Below the pieces are notes generated by a model. It was not told where the DNA came from, did not search any database, and saw only the letters and a program-made list of their open reading frames with translations. From assembly GCA_016709865.1 (NCBI GenBank), contig JADJLX010000001.1, positions 248,001 through 312,000 of the forward strand: a stretch of DNA of 64,000 nt. The letters run 5' to 3'. This stretch comes from Bacteroidales bacterium. GTDB taxonomy: Bacteria; Bacteroidota; Bacteroidia; Bacteroidales; VadinHA17. How positions within the stretch are numbered: the stretch's first letter is position 1; each line of letters begins with the position of its first letter. Below, piece by piece: positions 44,172 to 55,903 of the stretch. The position numbers and the translations under genes were made by a program.

Positions 44172-47069
44172 ATGAGATCATCTCTTTGTTTAATAATTCT
44201 ATCATTATTCTTCTCTACCTGTATTGTCTCTGCCCAGTTTTACGAAACCGGACAGGATCCGGCATCTCTGAAATGGATGCAGATAAAAACAGGCAGGTTT
44301 ACAGTTATTTATCCTGAAAAATATGATGCAGGAGGACGGGCTTTTGCTAAATCGCTTGACGAGGCTTATTCAAAATTAGTAACTCTCTTTCCTGAAAAAA
44401 AATTCAGAATTCCTGTAGTCATTCATAATTATTCCACCCGTTCAAATGGTTATGTTGCCTGGGCTCCCAAAAGAATGGAGATCTATCCTACTCCCGAGCA
44501 AAATACAATCCCTCTCGATCCGAATAGGCAACTTGCGGTACATGAACTCACACATGTTTTCCAGATGGAAGCATTAAACAGTGGATTTTCAAGATTAATG
44601 ACAATTCCAATGGGAGAACAGTTCACCGGTATTGTTGCCTCTCTTCTTCCTCTCTGGTTCCTTGAGGGAGATGCTGTTTTTGCAGAAACATATCTTACAG
44701 GCTCAGGGAGAGGGAGAAGTCCCTCATTTCAGAAACAGCTTAAAGCACTCACAGTAGAAAAAAACGGCTATTACAGTTACGACAAAAGCCTGAATGGTTC
44801 ATATCGTAACTTTGTGCCTGATCATTACCAGTATGGTTATCAGATGGTAACATGGTCGCTGGCGAAATATGATCCTCAGATCTGGAACAGGGTCCTGAAA
44901 TTTACGGCAGAACAGCCATTCTCAATAGTTCCTGTAAACATAAGCCTCAACAAGAGTGCAGGACTGACAAAAAAGAGACTTTACCGGGAAGCATTTGATT
45001 CCCTCAGGAGTATCTGGACTGAAGATTCAGCGGAAGGAGATACTAGAGTTTATGAGACGATGAATCCTGATAAAAAAGGAAGATACATAAACTACTATTC
45101 ACCTGTTTTTGCAGGAAAGGATAGTATTATATCAATTAAAACATCTCTTTCGGATCCTCCGGTATTCGTCCTTATAAAGCCATCTGAAAAGACAGAAAAA
45201 AGACTACATATACCAGGACAGATGTATCCGTGGTATATTTCGTACGGGAATGGGAAGATTGTATGGGTTGAAACAGAGGCGGATACCAGATGGGAGAACA
45301 GGGATTATTCTGTTATTAAAATCCTTGATCTTCGAAATAATATGACCAGAAAACTATCCCGAAAGACAAGATATCTTTCCGCCGCAATATCTCCCGACGG
45401 AAAAACAATCTGTGCTGTTGAAAACACAATTTCAAACATTAATAACCTTGTTCTGATAGAATCTGAGACAGGAAATATTCTTAAAAATATCCCGTCTCCT
45501 CAAAACCTCTATCTACAGCGACCACAGTGGTCTGGAGGTGGCAGGGAAATTACTGTTATTTATTTAACAGAGAGTGGTGAAGGAATTTTTTCATATTCTC
45601 CGGCAGAAAACTCCTGGAAAACTCTTCTGGAATCCGGAAACGAAGATATCCAGTCATCACAGCTCAGAAACGACTCCCTTTATTACATTACCTCACAATC
45701 AGGGACTGACAACGTCTTTCTCATAACACCTGATAAAAAGAAAACCGGTATTACAAGATCAAGATTCGGGGTAAGCGACCTTACATTGGATAACAACAGG
45801 ATAATCTTCAGTGATTATTCATCTGACGGAAACTCCGTGTGCATTTCCGCATTATCAGATTATGATGAGCCACAGAATATTAGCTCTACGTCATTTCTGA
45901 TTAACCGTGTAAACACTAAATCTGAAGAATTAATTCCGGCAGAGACAAGTGATTATAATCCTGTACCGTACAGAAAGTGGCAGCATCTTTTCAGATTTCA
46001 CAGCTGGATGCCGTTTTACGCCGATCTGGAAGAGATAAAGACAGATCCGACCTCCCTGAGACCAGGAATTACATTATTGACACAAAATACTTTAAGTACC
46101 CTGACTTCAACAATCGGATATGAGTACTCACAGGAAAAGAATCATGTTATACACTCAAGGGTAACATGGAGTGGCTGGTATCCCGTTATTGAATCTCAAC
46201 TCGACTATGGCGATGATCCCCAGATCTATAAAGTGGGAGAAACTGTTGGTGATCCCTCAGATATTCAGCCTGGCATAAGATTCTCGAATGCCGTTTCCTT
46301 CCCATTTCGCTTTTCATCCGGAAGATTCACAGAGTATCTTCGTCCGTCATTTACATCAGAATACCATAACAGATATGTGTTTCTTAAAGATATTGACGGA
46401 GGAACGTATGACTATGGTCAGACCATCTTTTCCGGCAGGGTATATTTTTCGAATTACACCCGCTCAGCTCTCCGTAACATATATCCAAAATGGGCACAGA
46501 CAATTGATCTGAATTACTCCTATGCACCATTCGACAGGAGAATTTATGGAACAAGTATATCTCTGAAAACATCCTTCTTTTTCCCCGGATTATTACCTGA
46601 TAACGGCATAAAAATAAGACTTGAAAAAGAGAAACAGGAAGTTGGAAAATACCTGTATAGTAACAGGGCATCTCTGCCCCGAGGATACAGGAATATCATT
46701 TCAAAAGACATTGAATTTCTTTCTGCCGATTATGTAATACCTCTGGCTTATCCCGATTTTAACATTTCCAGTATCCTCTATTTAAAAAGGATTAGAACAA
46801 GTCTTTTCTATGATTATGCCTCCGGAACAGGGAACTATTTTTTAGCCAAGGATCCCTCAGGGATGGCAACCAGCTACTATCACAACTACAATGAAACCTT
46901 CAAATCGTTTGGCTTTGAGTTGCTTGCAGATTTTCACATACTGAGAATCCCTTATATGATCTCCGGAGGTGTACAGACAGCCTGGAAGGATATAAAACAG
47001 AAACCTGTATTTGAGATTTTATTTAATATGGATCTTTTCGGAATGACGCTCGGAAAGAGAAACTTATAA
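44172..47069 (+). CDS. Gluzincin-like peptidase with propeller and outer-membrane barrel
   Basis: Exported 965-aa protein. Signal peptide 1-21. Residues about 30-280 are a peptidase-MA-like domain with the zinc motif 'HELTHVF' (His124, Glu125, His128) and downstream third ligand Glu165 in 'WFLEGDAVFAE'. From about 330 to 620 PD40/WD-like propeller strands ('SAAISPDGKTICAV', 'RPQWSGGGREITVIY'). The last ~320 residues look like a barrel ('TSTIGYEYSQEKN', 'SYAPFDRRIYGTSI', 'DFHILRIPYMISGG'). The predicted topology is a surface or periplasmic protease tethered by its own barrel. Substrate unknown. Confidence 0.82.
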   Translation: MRSSLCLIILSLFFSTCIVSAQFYETGQDPASLKWMQIKTGRFTVIYPEKYDAGGRAFAKSLDEAYSKLVTLFPEKKFRIPVVIHNYSTRSNGYVAWAPKRMEIYPTPEQNTIPLDPNRQLAVHELTHVFQMEALNSGFSRLMTIPMGEQFTGIVASLLPLWFLEGDAVFAETYLTGSGRGRSPSFQKQLKALTVEKNGYYSYDKSLNGSYRNFVPDHYQYGYQMVTWSLAKYDPQIWNRVLKFTAEQPFSIVPVNISLNKSAGLTKKRLYREAFDSLRSIWTEDSAEGDTRVYETMNPDKKGRYINYYSPVFAGKDSIISIKTSLSDPPVFVLIKPSEKTEKRLHIPGQMYPWYISYGNGKIVWVETEADTRWENRDYSVIKILDLRNNMTRKLSRKTRYLSAAISPDGKTICAVENTISNINNLVLIESETGNILKNIPSPQNLYLQRPQWSGGGREITVIYLTESGEGIFSYSPAENSWKTLLESGNEDIQSSQLRNDSLYYITSQSGTDNVFLITPDKKKTGITRSRFGVSDLTLDNNRIIFSDYSSDGNSVCISALSDYDEPQNISSTSFLINRVNTKSEELIPAETSDYNPVPYRKWQHLFRFHSWMPFYADLEEIKTDPTSLRPGITLLTQNTLSTLTSTIGYEYSQEKNHVIHSRVTWSGWYPVIESQLDYGDDPQIYKVGETVGDPSDIQPGIRFSNAVSFPFRFSSGRFTEYLRPSFTSEYHNRYVFLKDIDGGTYDYGQTIFSGRVYFSNYTRSALRNIYPKWAQTIDLNYSYAPFDRRIYGTSISLKTSFFFPGLLPDNGIKIRLEKEKQEVGKYLYSNRASLPRGYRNIISKDIEFLSADYVIPLAYPDFNISSILYLKRIRTSLFYDYASGTGNYFLAKDPSGMATSYYHNYNETFKSFGFELLADFHILRIPYMISGGVQTAWKDIKQKPVFEILFNMDLFGMTLGKRNL

Positions 47070-47073
47070 TCAC

Positions 47074-48492
47074 CTATTTTGATAAGCCCCTTGCAGTGGA
47101 TTTGATATTAATCCATGCCCTTTCGACATGCTCAATAGTTACATTTGTTTGTGCGGTTACCATTCTGAGAGTGTATTTCCCGTTTAAAACTGTATGGCTG
47201 AGATAGAGTTTCCCGGAATCATTCAGAAGATGATTCAGCTTCTCATTTATCTTGTTCAGTTGTTCATTACTATAACCGGCCGGCCTGTATCTGAAACAGA
47301 CAACGCTTATAACCACCGGTGCAAGAATCTCAAAATCTGTCTCTTCTGAGATCATCCTTGCTAACTTTGAGGCAATATCTATATGGCAGCGTACTTTCTC
47401 CTTAAGGCCATCTGTTCCATAGCTCCTGATTACACTCCACAGCTTCAGTGCCCGGAACCTCCTGCCCAGAGGTACTCCCCAATCACGATAGTCGTTTACT
47501 TTTCCACGTGTCCTGGTCTTGAGATACTCGGGGAGAACCTCGAAAGTCCGGATAAGAGTACCTGCATCCTTTACAAAATATGCTGTACAATCGAAGTTCG
47601 TAAACATCCATTTATGCGGATTAAATACAAAACTGTCGATATATTCTTTCCCGTCGAGCATCCATTGAAACTCGGGCAAGATAAGGGCCGTGCCGGCCAT
47701 TGCGGCATCAACATGAAGCCAGACACTATTCTTGCTGCAAATCTCTCCTACTGCCCTTAATGGGTCTATAGCTGTCGTTCCGGTTGTACCGAGAGTTGCT
47801 ACTACACAACATGGAACAAAACCCCGCTTGATATCTTCCGTTATTGCTTCCTCCAGCTTTTCAGTATTCATTGAAAAGTCATCTCTTACAGGGACCTTAA
47901 TAAGGTTTTTTCTGCCAATTCCACTTATTTTAACAGCCTTTTCCACTGAAGAGTGAGTCTGATCTGAGCAATAGACTCTAAGGATTCCAGCACTTTCAGC
48001 ACCTTCCGCATTAACAGAAAATTCTGTAACTTTCTCACGGGCAGTGAGTATCGCAGCCAGGGTAGCCGTTGAGGCTGAATCCTGTATTACACCTTCAAAT
48101 CCTTCAGGCAGGCAAATCATATTCCTGAGCCAGATCATCATCTTCTCTTCCAGTTCAGCAGCAGCAGGAGATGTTTCCCATATCATACACTGTGCTCCGA
48201 GTGCAGATACAAGCATCTCCGCAAGAACTGAAGGAGGACTTGTGTTAGCTGGAAAATACGCAAAGAAACTGGGATTCTGCCAGTGAGTTATACCCGGCAT
48301 AATTATCTCCTCAAAGTCCTTCATCAGAGCACTGAAGGGTTCTGATTCAGATGGAGGAGTGTCAGGAATTTTGTTAAATATATCTCCCGGGGTAACTGAT
48401 GATTTTACAGGATATTTTTCCACATTTTCCATATAACCTGCCATCCAGTCGACAAGTTCATGGGCATGTTTCCGAAATTCATCAGGATTCAT
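47074..48492 (-). CDS. Group II PLP-dependent amino-acid decarboxylase
   Basis: Aromatic-L-amino-acid/tyrosine-decarboxylase-like protein, 472 aa. Seen: 'GITHWQNPSFFAYFPANTSPPS' in two parts with 'MIWETSPAAAELE', His180 stacking region 'DQTHSSVEKAVKI', 'WLHVDAAMAGTAL' (Asp262 to pyridine N) and PLP Lys294 in 'FNPHKWMFTNFDC'. Substrate specificity (Trp, Tyr, Phe, other) cannot be fixed. It starts 10 bp after the atpC stop, in the same direction, so it probably rides on the atpDC transcript. Function may be amine production or acid resistance. Confidence 0.9.
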   Translation of the reverse strand: MNPDEFRKHAHELVDWMAGYMENVEKYPVKSSVTPGDIFNKIPDTPPSESEPFSALMKDFEEIIMPGITHWQNPSFFAYFPANTSPPSVLAEMLVSALGAQCMIWETSPAAAELEEKMMIWLRNMICLPEGFEGVIQDSASTATLAAILTAREKVTEFSVNAEGAESAGILRVYCSDQTHSSVEKAVKISGIGRKNLIKVPVRDDFSMNTEKLEEAITEDIKRGFVPCCVVATLGTTGTTAIDPLRAVGEICSKNSVWLHVDAAMAGTALILPEFQWMLDGKEYIDSFVFNPHKWMFTNFDCTAYFVKDAGTLIRTFEVLPEYLKTRTRGKVNDYRDWGVPLGRRFRALKLWSVIRSYGTDGLKEKVRCHIDIASKLARMISEETDFEILAPVVISVVCFRYRPAGYSNEQLNKINEKLNHLLNDSGKLYLSHTVLNGKYTLRMVTAQTNVTIEHVERAWINIKSTARGLSK

Positions 48493-48502
48493 TCTGTAGA
48501 GC

Positions 48503-48748
48503 TTATTTCACAGAATCGGCCAACAGGATTATCTTGTTGGCTTTAACTTCAATCACACCACTGCTGATTTCAAAAACCTTTTCTTCACCTTCCGTTTCAA
48601 CCATTGTTACTATGCCCTGCTCAAGGGTGGAAATAATCGGTGCGTGATCTTTCAGAACCTGAAAGGATCCCTTCTTACCGGGGACTCTTACAGATTTAAT
48701 ATCGCCTTCGTATACTTTTTTATCAGGTGTGATAATCTCTATTTTCAT
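48503..48748 (-). CDS. atpC: ATP synthase F1 epsilon subunit
   Basis: 81 aa, only the N-terminal beta-sandwich ('MKIEIITPDKKVYEGDIKSV', 'GSFQVLKDHAPIISTLEQGI', 'GVIEVKANKIILLADSVK'); the C-terminal helical hairpin that can brake the enzyme in E. coli is absent, usual for Bacteroidota. 12 bp after atpD. Confidence 0.93.
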   Translation of the reverse strand: MKIEIITPDKKVYEGDIKSVRVPGKKGSFQVLKDHAPIISTLEQGIVTMVETEGEEKVFEISSGVIEVKANKIILLADSVK

Positions 48749-48760
48749 CAGAAAATATTT

Positions 48761-50275
<1,515 letters not shown>

Positions 50276-50305
50276 TTATTATTTATTAAAGTTTTACAGA
50301 AGATA

Positions 50306-50313
50306 CAAATTTA
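50306..50313 (-). promoter_or_regulatory. Candidate -7 box of atpDC (TAAATTTG)
   Basis: On the minus strand TAAATTTG fits TAnnTTTG, with ATTG 18 bp upstream as a -33 candidate, 37 bp before the atpD start. Confidence 0.5.
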
Positions 50314-50344
50314 ATAATTTATGAGTATCAGCAATAACTAATAA

Positions 50345-50375
50345 TTGAAATAATTATTCTATTTTTCTATCTTTA
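50345..50375 (+). promoter_or_regulatory. Candidate promoter of the 50424 barrel gene
   Basis: TTG at 50345-50347, 20-bp spacer, TATCTTTA at 50368-50375 (one mismatch to TAnnTTTG). Start codon at 50424. The atpD promoter candidate lies back-to-back. Confidence 0.5.
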
Positions 50376-50423
50376 TCAGCATAACCCAGAGAAACTATTT
50401 ATAACTATTTAAAAAAGTAAAAT

Positions 50424-51002
50424 ATGAAAAAGCTTGTTCTGACATTAGTACTTATTTTATCTGTTCTCTCCACTGTGAATGCACAGTTCACTAAAGTTGG
50501 AGGAGGATTGGCTCTGAGCAGCGGATTCCCTTTTCATCAGATGGATTATCCTGAAAACAGGAGCGGTATTATGGCTGTTTCATTTAAGGGAATATATGAG
50601 ATAAGTGTCCCCCTTCATATCTCCCCATCTTTTACTTTTTTCTATCCAAATATTACAAAATTTCAGGTAGAAAAAGTTAAGGTCTCTTCAATGATGTTTG
50701 ATATTAATGGTCATTATGTATTCAATTCTCTTGACAAATATGAGTTCTACGGAATTGCAGGACTTGATATATTATTAGCAAAGAAAAAGAATGATTATGA
50801 ATCTTCCGTGGATTATACTGAGTCAGATAATGCTCTGGGGCTTAACATTGGTATAGGAACATATATGAAAATGACCGAAACGATGGATATTTACGGTGAA
50901 GCGAAATATGTCTTCAACAACAAATACAATCAGTTTATGCTGAATGTAGGTGTGCTTCTTAATATTGACTGGATGAAGAAAAACGAAAATTCCGAACTAT
51001 AG
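50424..51002 (+). CDS. Small outer-membrane beta-barrel protein
   Basis: 192 aa, signal peptide about 1-20 ('LVLTLVLILSVLSTVNAQ'). The rest is alternating strands ('FTKVGGGLALSSGFPF', 'MMFDINGHYVFNSLDKYEFYGIAGLDILL', in two parts, 'NALGLNIGIGTYMKMT', 'EAKYVFNNKYNQFMLNVGVLLNI') as in an eight-stranded OmpW/OmpA-like barrel. The gene is inserted in the opposite direction between atpD and the prenyl synthase gene, converging with the latter (stops 1 bp apart). Function unknown. Confidence 0.75.
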   Translation: MKKLVLTLVLILSVLSTVNAQFTKVGGGLALSSGFPFHQMDYPENRSGIMAVSFKGIYEISVPLHISPSFTFFYPNITKFQVEKVKVSSMMFDINGHYVFNSLDKYEFYGIAGLDILLAKKKNDYESSVDYTESDNALGLNIGIGTYMKMTETMDIYGEAKYVFNNKYNQFMLNVGVLLNIDWMKKNENSEL

Positions 51003-51003
51003 A

Positions 51004-51978
51004 TTATTTATCTCTTCCGATAAGCGAGCTGGCCAGTTGTGCCAGCTCTTTTTTTCTTTCACTTTCAACACTTACTCTATCAAGTAGTCCAAAAGCTGTG
51101 TTTATATACTCATTTGCCAGCTCTTCTGTTACAGATCTTATATTTAGATGATCATATATGGTAACTACCTCCTTCACTTTCTCCTCAGGATTGAATTCTT
51201 TAAGTGAATATAGTGTCTTAAGTTCTTTCAATTCTTTTCCTGATGCAATCTCTAGCGCTTTTACCAGCAAAAATGTCTTCTTATTTGAAATGATATCCCC
51301 GCCGGCCACTTTCCCAAAAACCCGGGTATCTCCATACGCGTCAAGAAGATCATCCTGTATCTGGAATGCCAGTCCAAGGTTTCTTCCAAACTCATAAAGC
51401 AGATCTGAATCCTTATCCCCTGCGCCACCGATTACAGCACCAATCCTGACGGCTGCAGCCAGCAAAACTGAAGTTTTCAGTTCTATCATCCGGATATACT
51501 CATTCTGCGAAACTATCGTTGCTTTTTCAAAATCGATATCAAGCTGCTGTCCGACACATACTTCTACAGCTGCTTTGTTAAAGATCCTGAAGACTTTAGC
51601 CATACAGTGCAAAGGGGCCTGCAGGAAACAGTCATTTGCTATAAAGGCCATCACATCACCTGAAAGAACAGCCTGATTAATATTCCATTTGGTATGAACT
51701 GTCGGGAAATTTCTTCTTACAGGAGCCTGATCCATAATATCATCATGTACCAGTGTAAAATTATGGAAGACCTCTATTCCTGTAGCTGGCATAACAGCCT
51801 CATCGATTTTGTCATTGTACAGGTTACAAGCCATCAGGGCAAGAACCGGCCTAAGACGTTTTCCGCCAATTGAAAGAATATATTTAACAGGGTCTATTAG
51901 TTTTTCTGCCTCCGTGTTGTACGAAAGATTTAAGATAGCCTTTTCGACTAAGTCTTTTAGTTCAGCCTGATTATACAT
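51004..51978 (-). CDS. Polyprenyl diphosphate synthase
   Basis: Condenses isopentenyl diphosphate with allylic diphosphates to short- or medium-chain isoprenoids. All-helical 324 aa with first Asp-rich motif 'DDIMD' (79-83), second 'DDLLD' (209-213), and 'GGKRLRPVLALMA', 'LSGDVMAF'. Phe at position -5 before the first motif suggests short-chain (C15/C20) products, but chain length is uncertain. Placed directly after atpG (5-bp gap, same strand), so co-transcription with the F1 genes is likely; a link to quinone or carotenoid supply is possible but inferred. Confidence 0.9.
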   Translation of the reverse strand: MYNQAELKDLVEKAILNLSYNTEAEKLIDPVKYILSIGGKRLRPVLALMACNLYNDKIDEAVMPATGIEVFHNFTLVHDDIMDQAPVRRNFPTVHTKWNINQAVLSGDVMAFIANDCFLQAPLHCMAKVFRIFNKAAVEVCVGQQLDIDFEKATIVSQNEYIRMIELKTSVLLAAAVRIGAVIGGAGDKDSDLLYEFGRNLGLAFQIQDDLLDAYGDTRVFGKVAGGDIISNKKTFLLVKALEIASGKELKELKTLYSLKEFNPEEKVKEVVTIYDHLNIRSVTEELANEYINTAFGLLDRVSVESERKKELAQLASSLIGRDK

Positions 51979-51983
51979 TATCG

Positions 51984-52868
51984 TTATCCTCTCAGAGCCT
52001 CAGCACCACTTACAACTTCAAGTATCTGGTTTGTTATTGTCGCCTGTCTTGCTTTGTTGTACTGCAGGGTAAGATCCCTAATCATGCTTGTTGCATTGTC
52101 AGTTGCCTTGTGCATTGATGTCATTCTGGCTCCATGTTCCGCTACAAAAGAATTAAGTATCGCTTTATAGAACTGAATTTTAAGGGATTTCGGAATAAGT
52201 TCCTTAACTATTTCCTCCTGGGTTGGTTCATATATGTAATCTGTCGGAGCCAGAGCTGTTTTTCCTTCCGTAATTGTACTTACCGGGAGAAATTGTTCAT
52301 TTGTAAGGATCTGAACTGCTGCATTTTTAAACTGGTTATACACGAGTTCTATTCTGTCAAATTCCTTCAGGGTAAAACTCTTCATTACCTGTTCTGCAAC
52401 ACCGGCAACGTTATCAAATGTAAGATCGTGAAGTAGATTATTCTGATCCTGAAGCATGTTAATTTTAAGCTTTCTGAAGAAGTCGTATCCCTTCTTACCG
52501 ATTGGCAGAAGCCATACATTATTGTTCTTGTATTGTTCTGAGTATTTTTCGGTAATGATTCTTCGTGTCTCTTTTATAACATTCGTATTAAATGCTCCGC
52601 AAAGACCGCGGTTTGAGGTGATTACAACAATTAGCACTTTTTCAGGACTGGATTGTCTCCCATATACGTTTTCAATCTCAGAGTCTGCCAGACTCTGATT
52701 GAGTCCTACAAGAATCTCGTATAATTTGTTTGCATATGGACGAAGCCGTACTATTTTATCCTGTGCTTTTCTCAACTTTGCAGCAGAAACCATTTTCATG
52801 GCTGAAGTAATCTGTCGCGTTGATTTGACAGAGGTTATCCTAATCCTTATTGCTTTTAAATTCGCCAT
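51984..52868 (-). CDS. atpG: ATP synthase F1 gamma subunit
   Basis: Central shaft of F1, 294 aa. N helix 'MANLKAIRIRITSVKSTRQITSAMKMVSAAKL' in the usual form (shown partly) and C helix ending 'YNKARQATITNQILEVVSGAEAL', with 'SNRGLCGAFN' between. 29 bp after atpA. Confidence 0.97.
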   Translation of the reverse strand: MANLKAIRIRITSVKSTRQITSAMKMVSAAKLRKAQDKIVRLRPYANKLYEILVGLNQSLADSEIENVYGRQSSPEKVLIVVITSNRGLCGAFNTNVIKETRRIITEKYSEQYKNNNVWLLPIGKKGYDFFRKLKINMLQDQNNLLHDLTFDNVAGVAEQVMKSFTLKEFDRIELVYNQFKNAAVQILTNEQFLPVSTITEGKTALAPTDYIYEPTQEEIVKELIPKSLKIQFYKAILNSFVAEHGARMTSMHKATDNATSMIRDLTLQYNKARQATITNQILEVVSGAEALRG

Positions 52869-52897
52869 TTAAAGTTCATTTATTCAACCCCGAAGTC

Positions 52898-54481
52898 TTA
52901 ATCTGCCTGATATTTCATTGCTAATTCTGTTGCAACTTTCTCGAGGGTTTTTGTGATATCATTGTTAAGGATCCCATCCCGAAGACTGTCAAGCACATCG
53001 CGGTGTTTAAGTTCCATAAACTCGAGAAATTCACTTTCAAAGTTTTTAACCTTACTTGTGGGAACATTCTTTAACAAACCCATTGTTCCGCAATAAATTA
53101 TTGCAACCTGATTTTCAACAGTCATTGGTGCATACTGTGGCTGTTTAAGAATCTGAACGTTTTTGGCACCTTTATTAAGAATAGCCAGTGTTGTTGCATC
53201 CAGATCGGAACCAAATTTGGAAAATGCTTCAAGTTCACGATACTGGGCCTGGTCAACCTTAAGTGTACCGGCTATTTTCTTCATCGATTTGATCTGAGCG
53301 TTACCACCCACCCTCGACACTGAAATACCAACGTTGATAGCCGGTCTTACACCAGAGTTAAAGAGGCTTGATTCGAGAAAGATCTGACCGTCTGTTATAG
53401 AAATAACATTGGTAGGAATATAGGCAGAAACGTCACCGGCCTGTGTTTCAATTATAGGAAGTGCTGTTAATGATCCTCCTCCTTTAACCATATGTCTTAT
53501 AGATTCAGGAAGGTCATTCATTTTTTGTGCAACCTCGTCTGATTCAATGATTTTAGCAGCTCTTTCCAGAAGTCTGGAGTGCAAATAGAATACGTCGCCG
53601 GGATATGCTTCACGTCCAGGTGGACGACGAAGCAGGAGGGAGACCTCCCTGTATGAAACAGCCTGTTTTGAAAGGTCATCGTAAATGATCAAAGCATCGC
53701 GGCCTGTATCGCGGAAAAATTCACCAATAGCGGCTCCTGCGAAAGGTGCATAGAACTGCGATGCGGCAGGATCAGAAGCCGTAGCAAGTACAATAACAGT
53801 ATACTGAAGAGCTCCGTGTTCCTCTAGAGTTGCAGCAATATTTGCAACTGTTGAACCCTTCTGACCGATAGCTACATAAATGCAATATACAGGCTTTCCT
53901 TTTTCGAAATTACTTTTCTGATTGATAATAGTATCTATGGCAATAGCTGTCTTTCCGGTCTGCCTGTCGCCGATAATCAATTCACGCTGTCCGCGTCCGA
54001 TCGGTATCATTGCATCGATTGCCTTGATTCCGGTCTGCAGAGGCTGCCTGACCGGCTGACGGAAAATAACCCCGGGGGCTTTTCTTTCAAACGGAAGATT
54101 ATATAATTCTCCGGTTATCGGACCTTTTCCATCGAGAGGCTGGCCTGTAGGACTGATAACCCTTCCAAGCAATCCTTCACCTACACCCAGTGATGCAATT
54201 CTACCCGTTCTTTTTACTATATCGCCTTCATTTACCTCTTCGGTCGGTCCGAGCAATACAGCTCCTATATTGTCTTCCTCCAGGTTCAGAACAATAGCTT
54301 CAATTCCATTTTCAAATACAATCAGCTCATTCGACTGAACATTTGAAAGTCCGTAAATACGGGCTATCCCGTCACCAACCTGAAGCACGGTTCCTACTTC
54401 CTCAAGTTCAACACCGGTCTGTATCCCTTCGAGTTGCTGTTTGAGAATCTTTGAAACTTCTGCTGGTTTAATATTTGCCAT
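52898..54481 (-). CDS. atpA: ATP synthase F1 alpha subunit
   Basis: Non-catalytic nucleotide-binding subunit, 527 aa. P-loop 'GDRQTGKT' (171-178), '[17 protein letters not shown]', '[17 protein letters not shown]', '[27 protein letters not shown]' (in part) and '[16 protein letters not shown]' are standard. Lies between atpH and atpG. Confidence 0.98.
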   Translation of the reverse strand: MANIKPAEVSKILKQQLEGIQTGVELEEVGTVLQVGDGIARIYGLSNVQSNELIVFENGIEAIVLNLEEDNIGAVLLGPTEEVNEGDIVKRTGRIASLGVGEGLLGRVISPTGQPLDGKGPITGELYNLPFERKAPGVIFRQPVRQPLQTGIKAIDAMIPIGRGQRELIIGDRQTGKTAIAIDTIINQKSNFEKGKPVYCIYVAIGQKGSTVANIAATLEEHGALQYTVIVLATASDPAASQFYAPFAGAAIGEFFRDTGRDALIIYDDLSKQAVSYREVSLLLRRPPGREAYPGDVFYLHSRLLERAAKIIESDEVAQKMNDLPESIRHMVKGGGSLTALPIIETQAGDVSAYIPTNVISITDGQIFLESSLFNSGVRPAINVGISVSRVGGNAQIKSMKKIAGTLKVDQAQYRELEAFSKFGSDLDATTLAILNKGAKNVQILKQPQYAPMTVENQVAIIYCGTMGLLKNVPTSKVKNFESEFLEFMELKHRDVLDSLRDGILNNDITKTLEKVATELAMKYQAD

Positions 54482-54519
54482 ATTATGTTATCTTAAAATA
54501 CTTTAATACTACTATGCAA

Positions 54520-55068
54520 TTATGAGACTACAAGGCCTCCTAATAACTCTTTTCTAATTTTTCTTAATTTATTCTGAATGCTGGCATCAATGTAATTATC
54601 ATCGACACGCAGAATGAATCCCCCAACTATAGAAGGATCCACGATTTCCTGAAGATCTACCTTTGTGGAAAATATACTGGAAATAAGATCGGTAATTTGT
54701 TTTTTTACCTTGGGATCCACCTTAACTGCTGTTGTAAGAACTGATTCAGTTATTCCCCTGTATTTCCTGGTCTCATTAATAAATTCTCTGGCAATTGCAG
54801 GCAGGTTACTCTCTCTGCCGTTTTTAACTACAAGATCGATAAGAGAAAGGGTAACTTTCTCGACATTGCCTTCCAGCATCTTGTGTAAAATTGCTGTCTT
54901 TTTAGAAGGTATAATTATTGGACTATGCAGAAATTCCTTTGTTTCGGGTAATTTGCATACCTCAGCAATAAAGATCATATCCTCATTTACTTTATCGATG
55001 ATCTTTTTTTCGAGTGCTGACTGAAACAGAGCCCTTGAATACCTTACAGATATTTTGCCGTCGTTCAT
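54520..55068 (-). CDS. atpH: ATP synthase delta subunit
   Basis: Stator protein joining F1 alpha to subunit b, 182 aa. N-terminal helical domain 'ISVRYSRALFQSALEKKI', C-terminal 'VDPSIVGGFILRVDDNYIDASIQNKLRKI' (partial) with the family's G-G-x-x-x-x-x-x-x-x-x-D-x-S motif. Overlap-free, 15 bp after atpF. Confidence 0.95.
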   Translation of the reverse strand: MNDGKISVRYSRALFQSALEKKIIDKVNEDMIFIAEVCKLPETKEFLHSPIIIPSKKTAILHKMLEGNVEKVTLSLIDLVVKNGRESNLPAIAREFINETRKYRGITESVLTTAVKVDPKVKKQITDLISSIFSTKVDLQEIVDPSIVGGFILRVDDNYIDASIQNKLRKIRKELLGGLVVS

Positions 55069-55083
55069 TACAGATTATTCTTC

Positions 55084-55599
55084 CTAGTTCTTATTGAAAT
55101 CAATCTCTTTCAGGTAATTATCAATCAGCTTTTCCTGTTCACCTGTTTGCTTCAGTTTTTCGCCAAGCAGGCGCGATGCGATCTCCACGGAGATACTGGC
55201 AACCTGTTCGTGAATTTCAGAGAGTGCTTTGCGCTTTTCGCTTTCGATTCCTGCTCTTGCTTTTTCAACAAGTTTTTCAGCCTCTTCAGATGCCTTTCCT
55301 TTAGCTTCAGAGATTAGTTTATCGCGCACTTCCCTTGCTTCCTTCAGAATAACTTCGCGTTCTTCTCTAGCTTTACGAAGGATAGCTTCATTGTCGCTTT
55401 TCAGCTTGAGCATTTCTTCTCTTGCTTTTTCAGCTGACTCGAGTGAGCTTCTGATCATTTCATCCCTGGCCTTAACAGCAGCAAGAATAGGTTTCCAGGC
55501 AAATTTTGTAAGAATCAGAAAGAAGAGCCCGAAAATCAGTGCAGACCAGACAAGCGTCCCGATTGCAGGAGTGGTCAGACTGTTTGCTAATAATATCAT
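55084..55599 (-). CDS. atpF: ATP synthase F0 b subunit
   Basis: Peripheral stalk protein, 171 aa: one N-terminal membrane helix ('LVWSALIFGLFFLILTKFAW'), then a long charged helix rich in Ala, Glu, Lys and Arg ('REERE', 'EAREVRDKLISEA'). Lies between atpE and atpH. Confidence 0.94.
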   Translation of the reverse strand: MILLANSLTTPAIGTLVWSALIFGLFFLILTKFAWKPILAAVKARDEMIRSSLESAEKAREEMLKLKSDNEAILRKAREEREVILKEAREVRDKLISEAKGKASEEAEKLVEKARAGIESEKRKALSEIHEQVASISVEIASRLLGEKLKQTGEQEKLIDNYLKEIDFNKN

Positions 55600-55673
55600 A
55601 ATATTGTTTTTTTACAATTAGTTAAAAATGAAGCACTGCAACCAACCGTTGCAGGCTTCAGTTTCTTAAGTTA

Positions 55674-55886
<213 letters not shown>

Positions 55887-55903
55887 TTAGTTAAACAAAA
55901 ATT

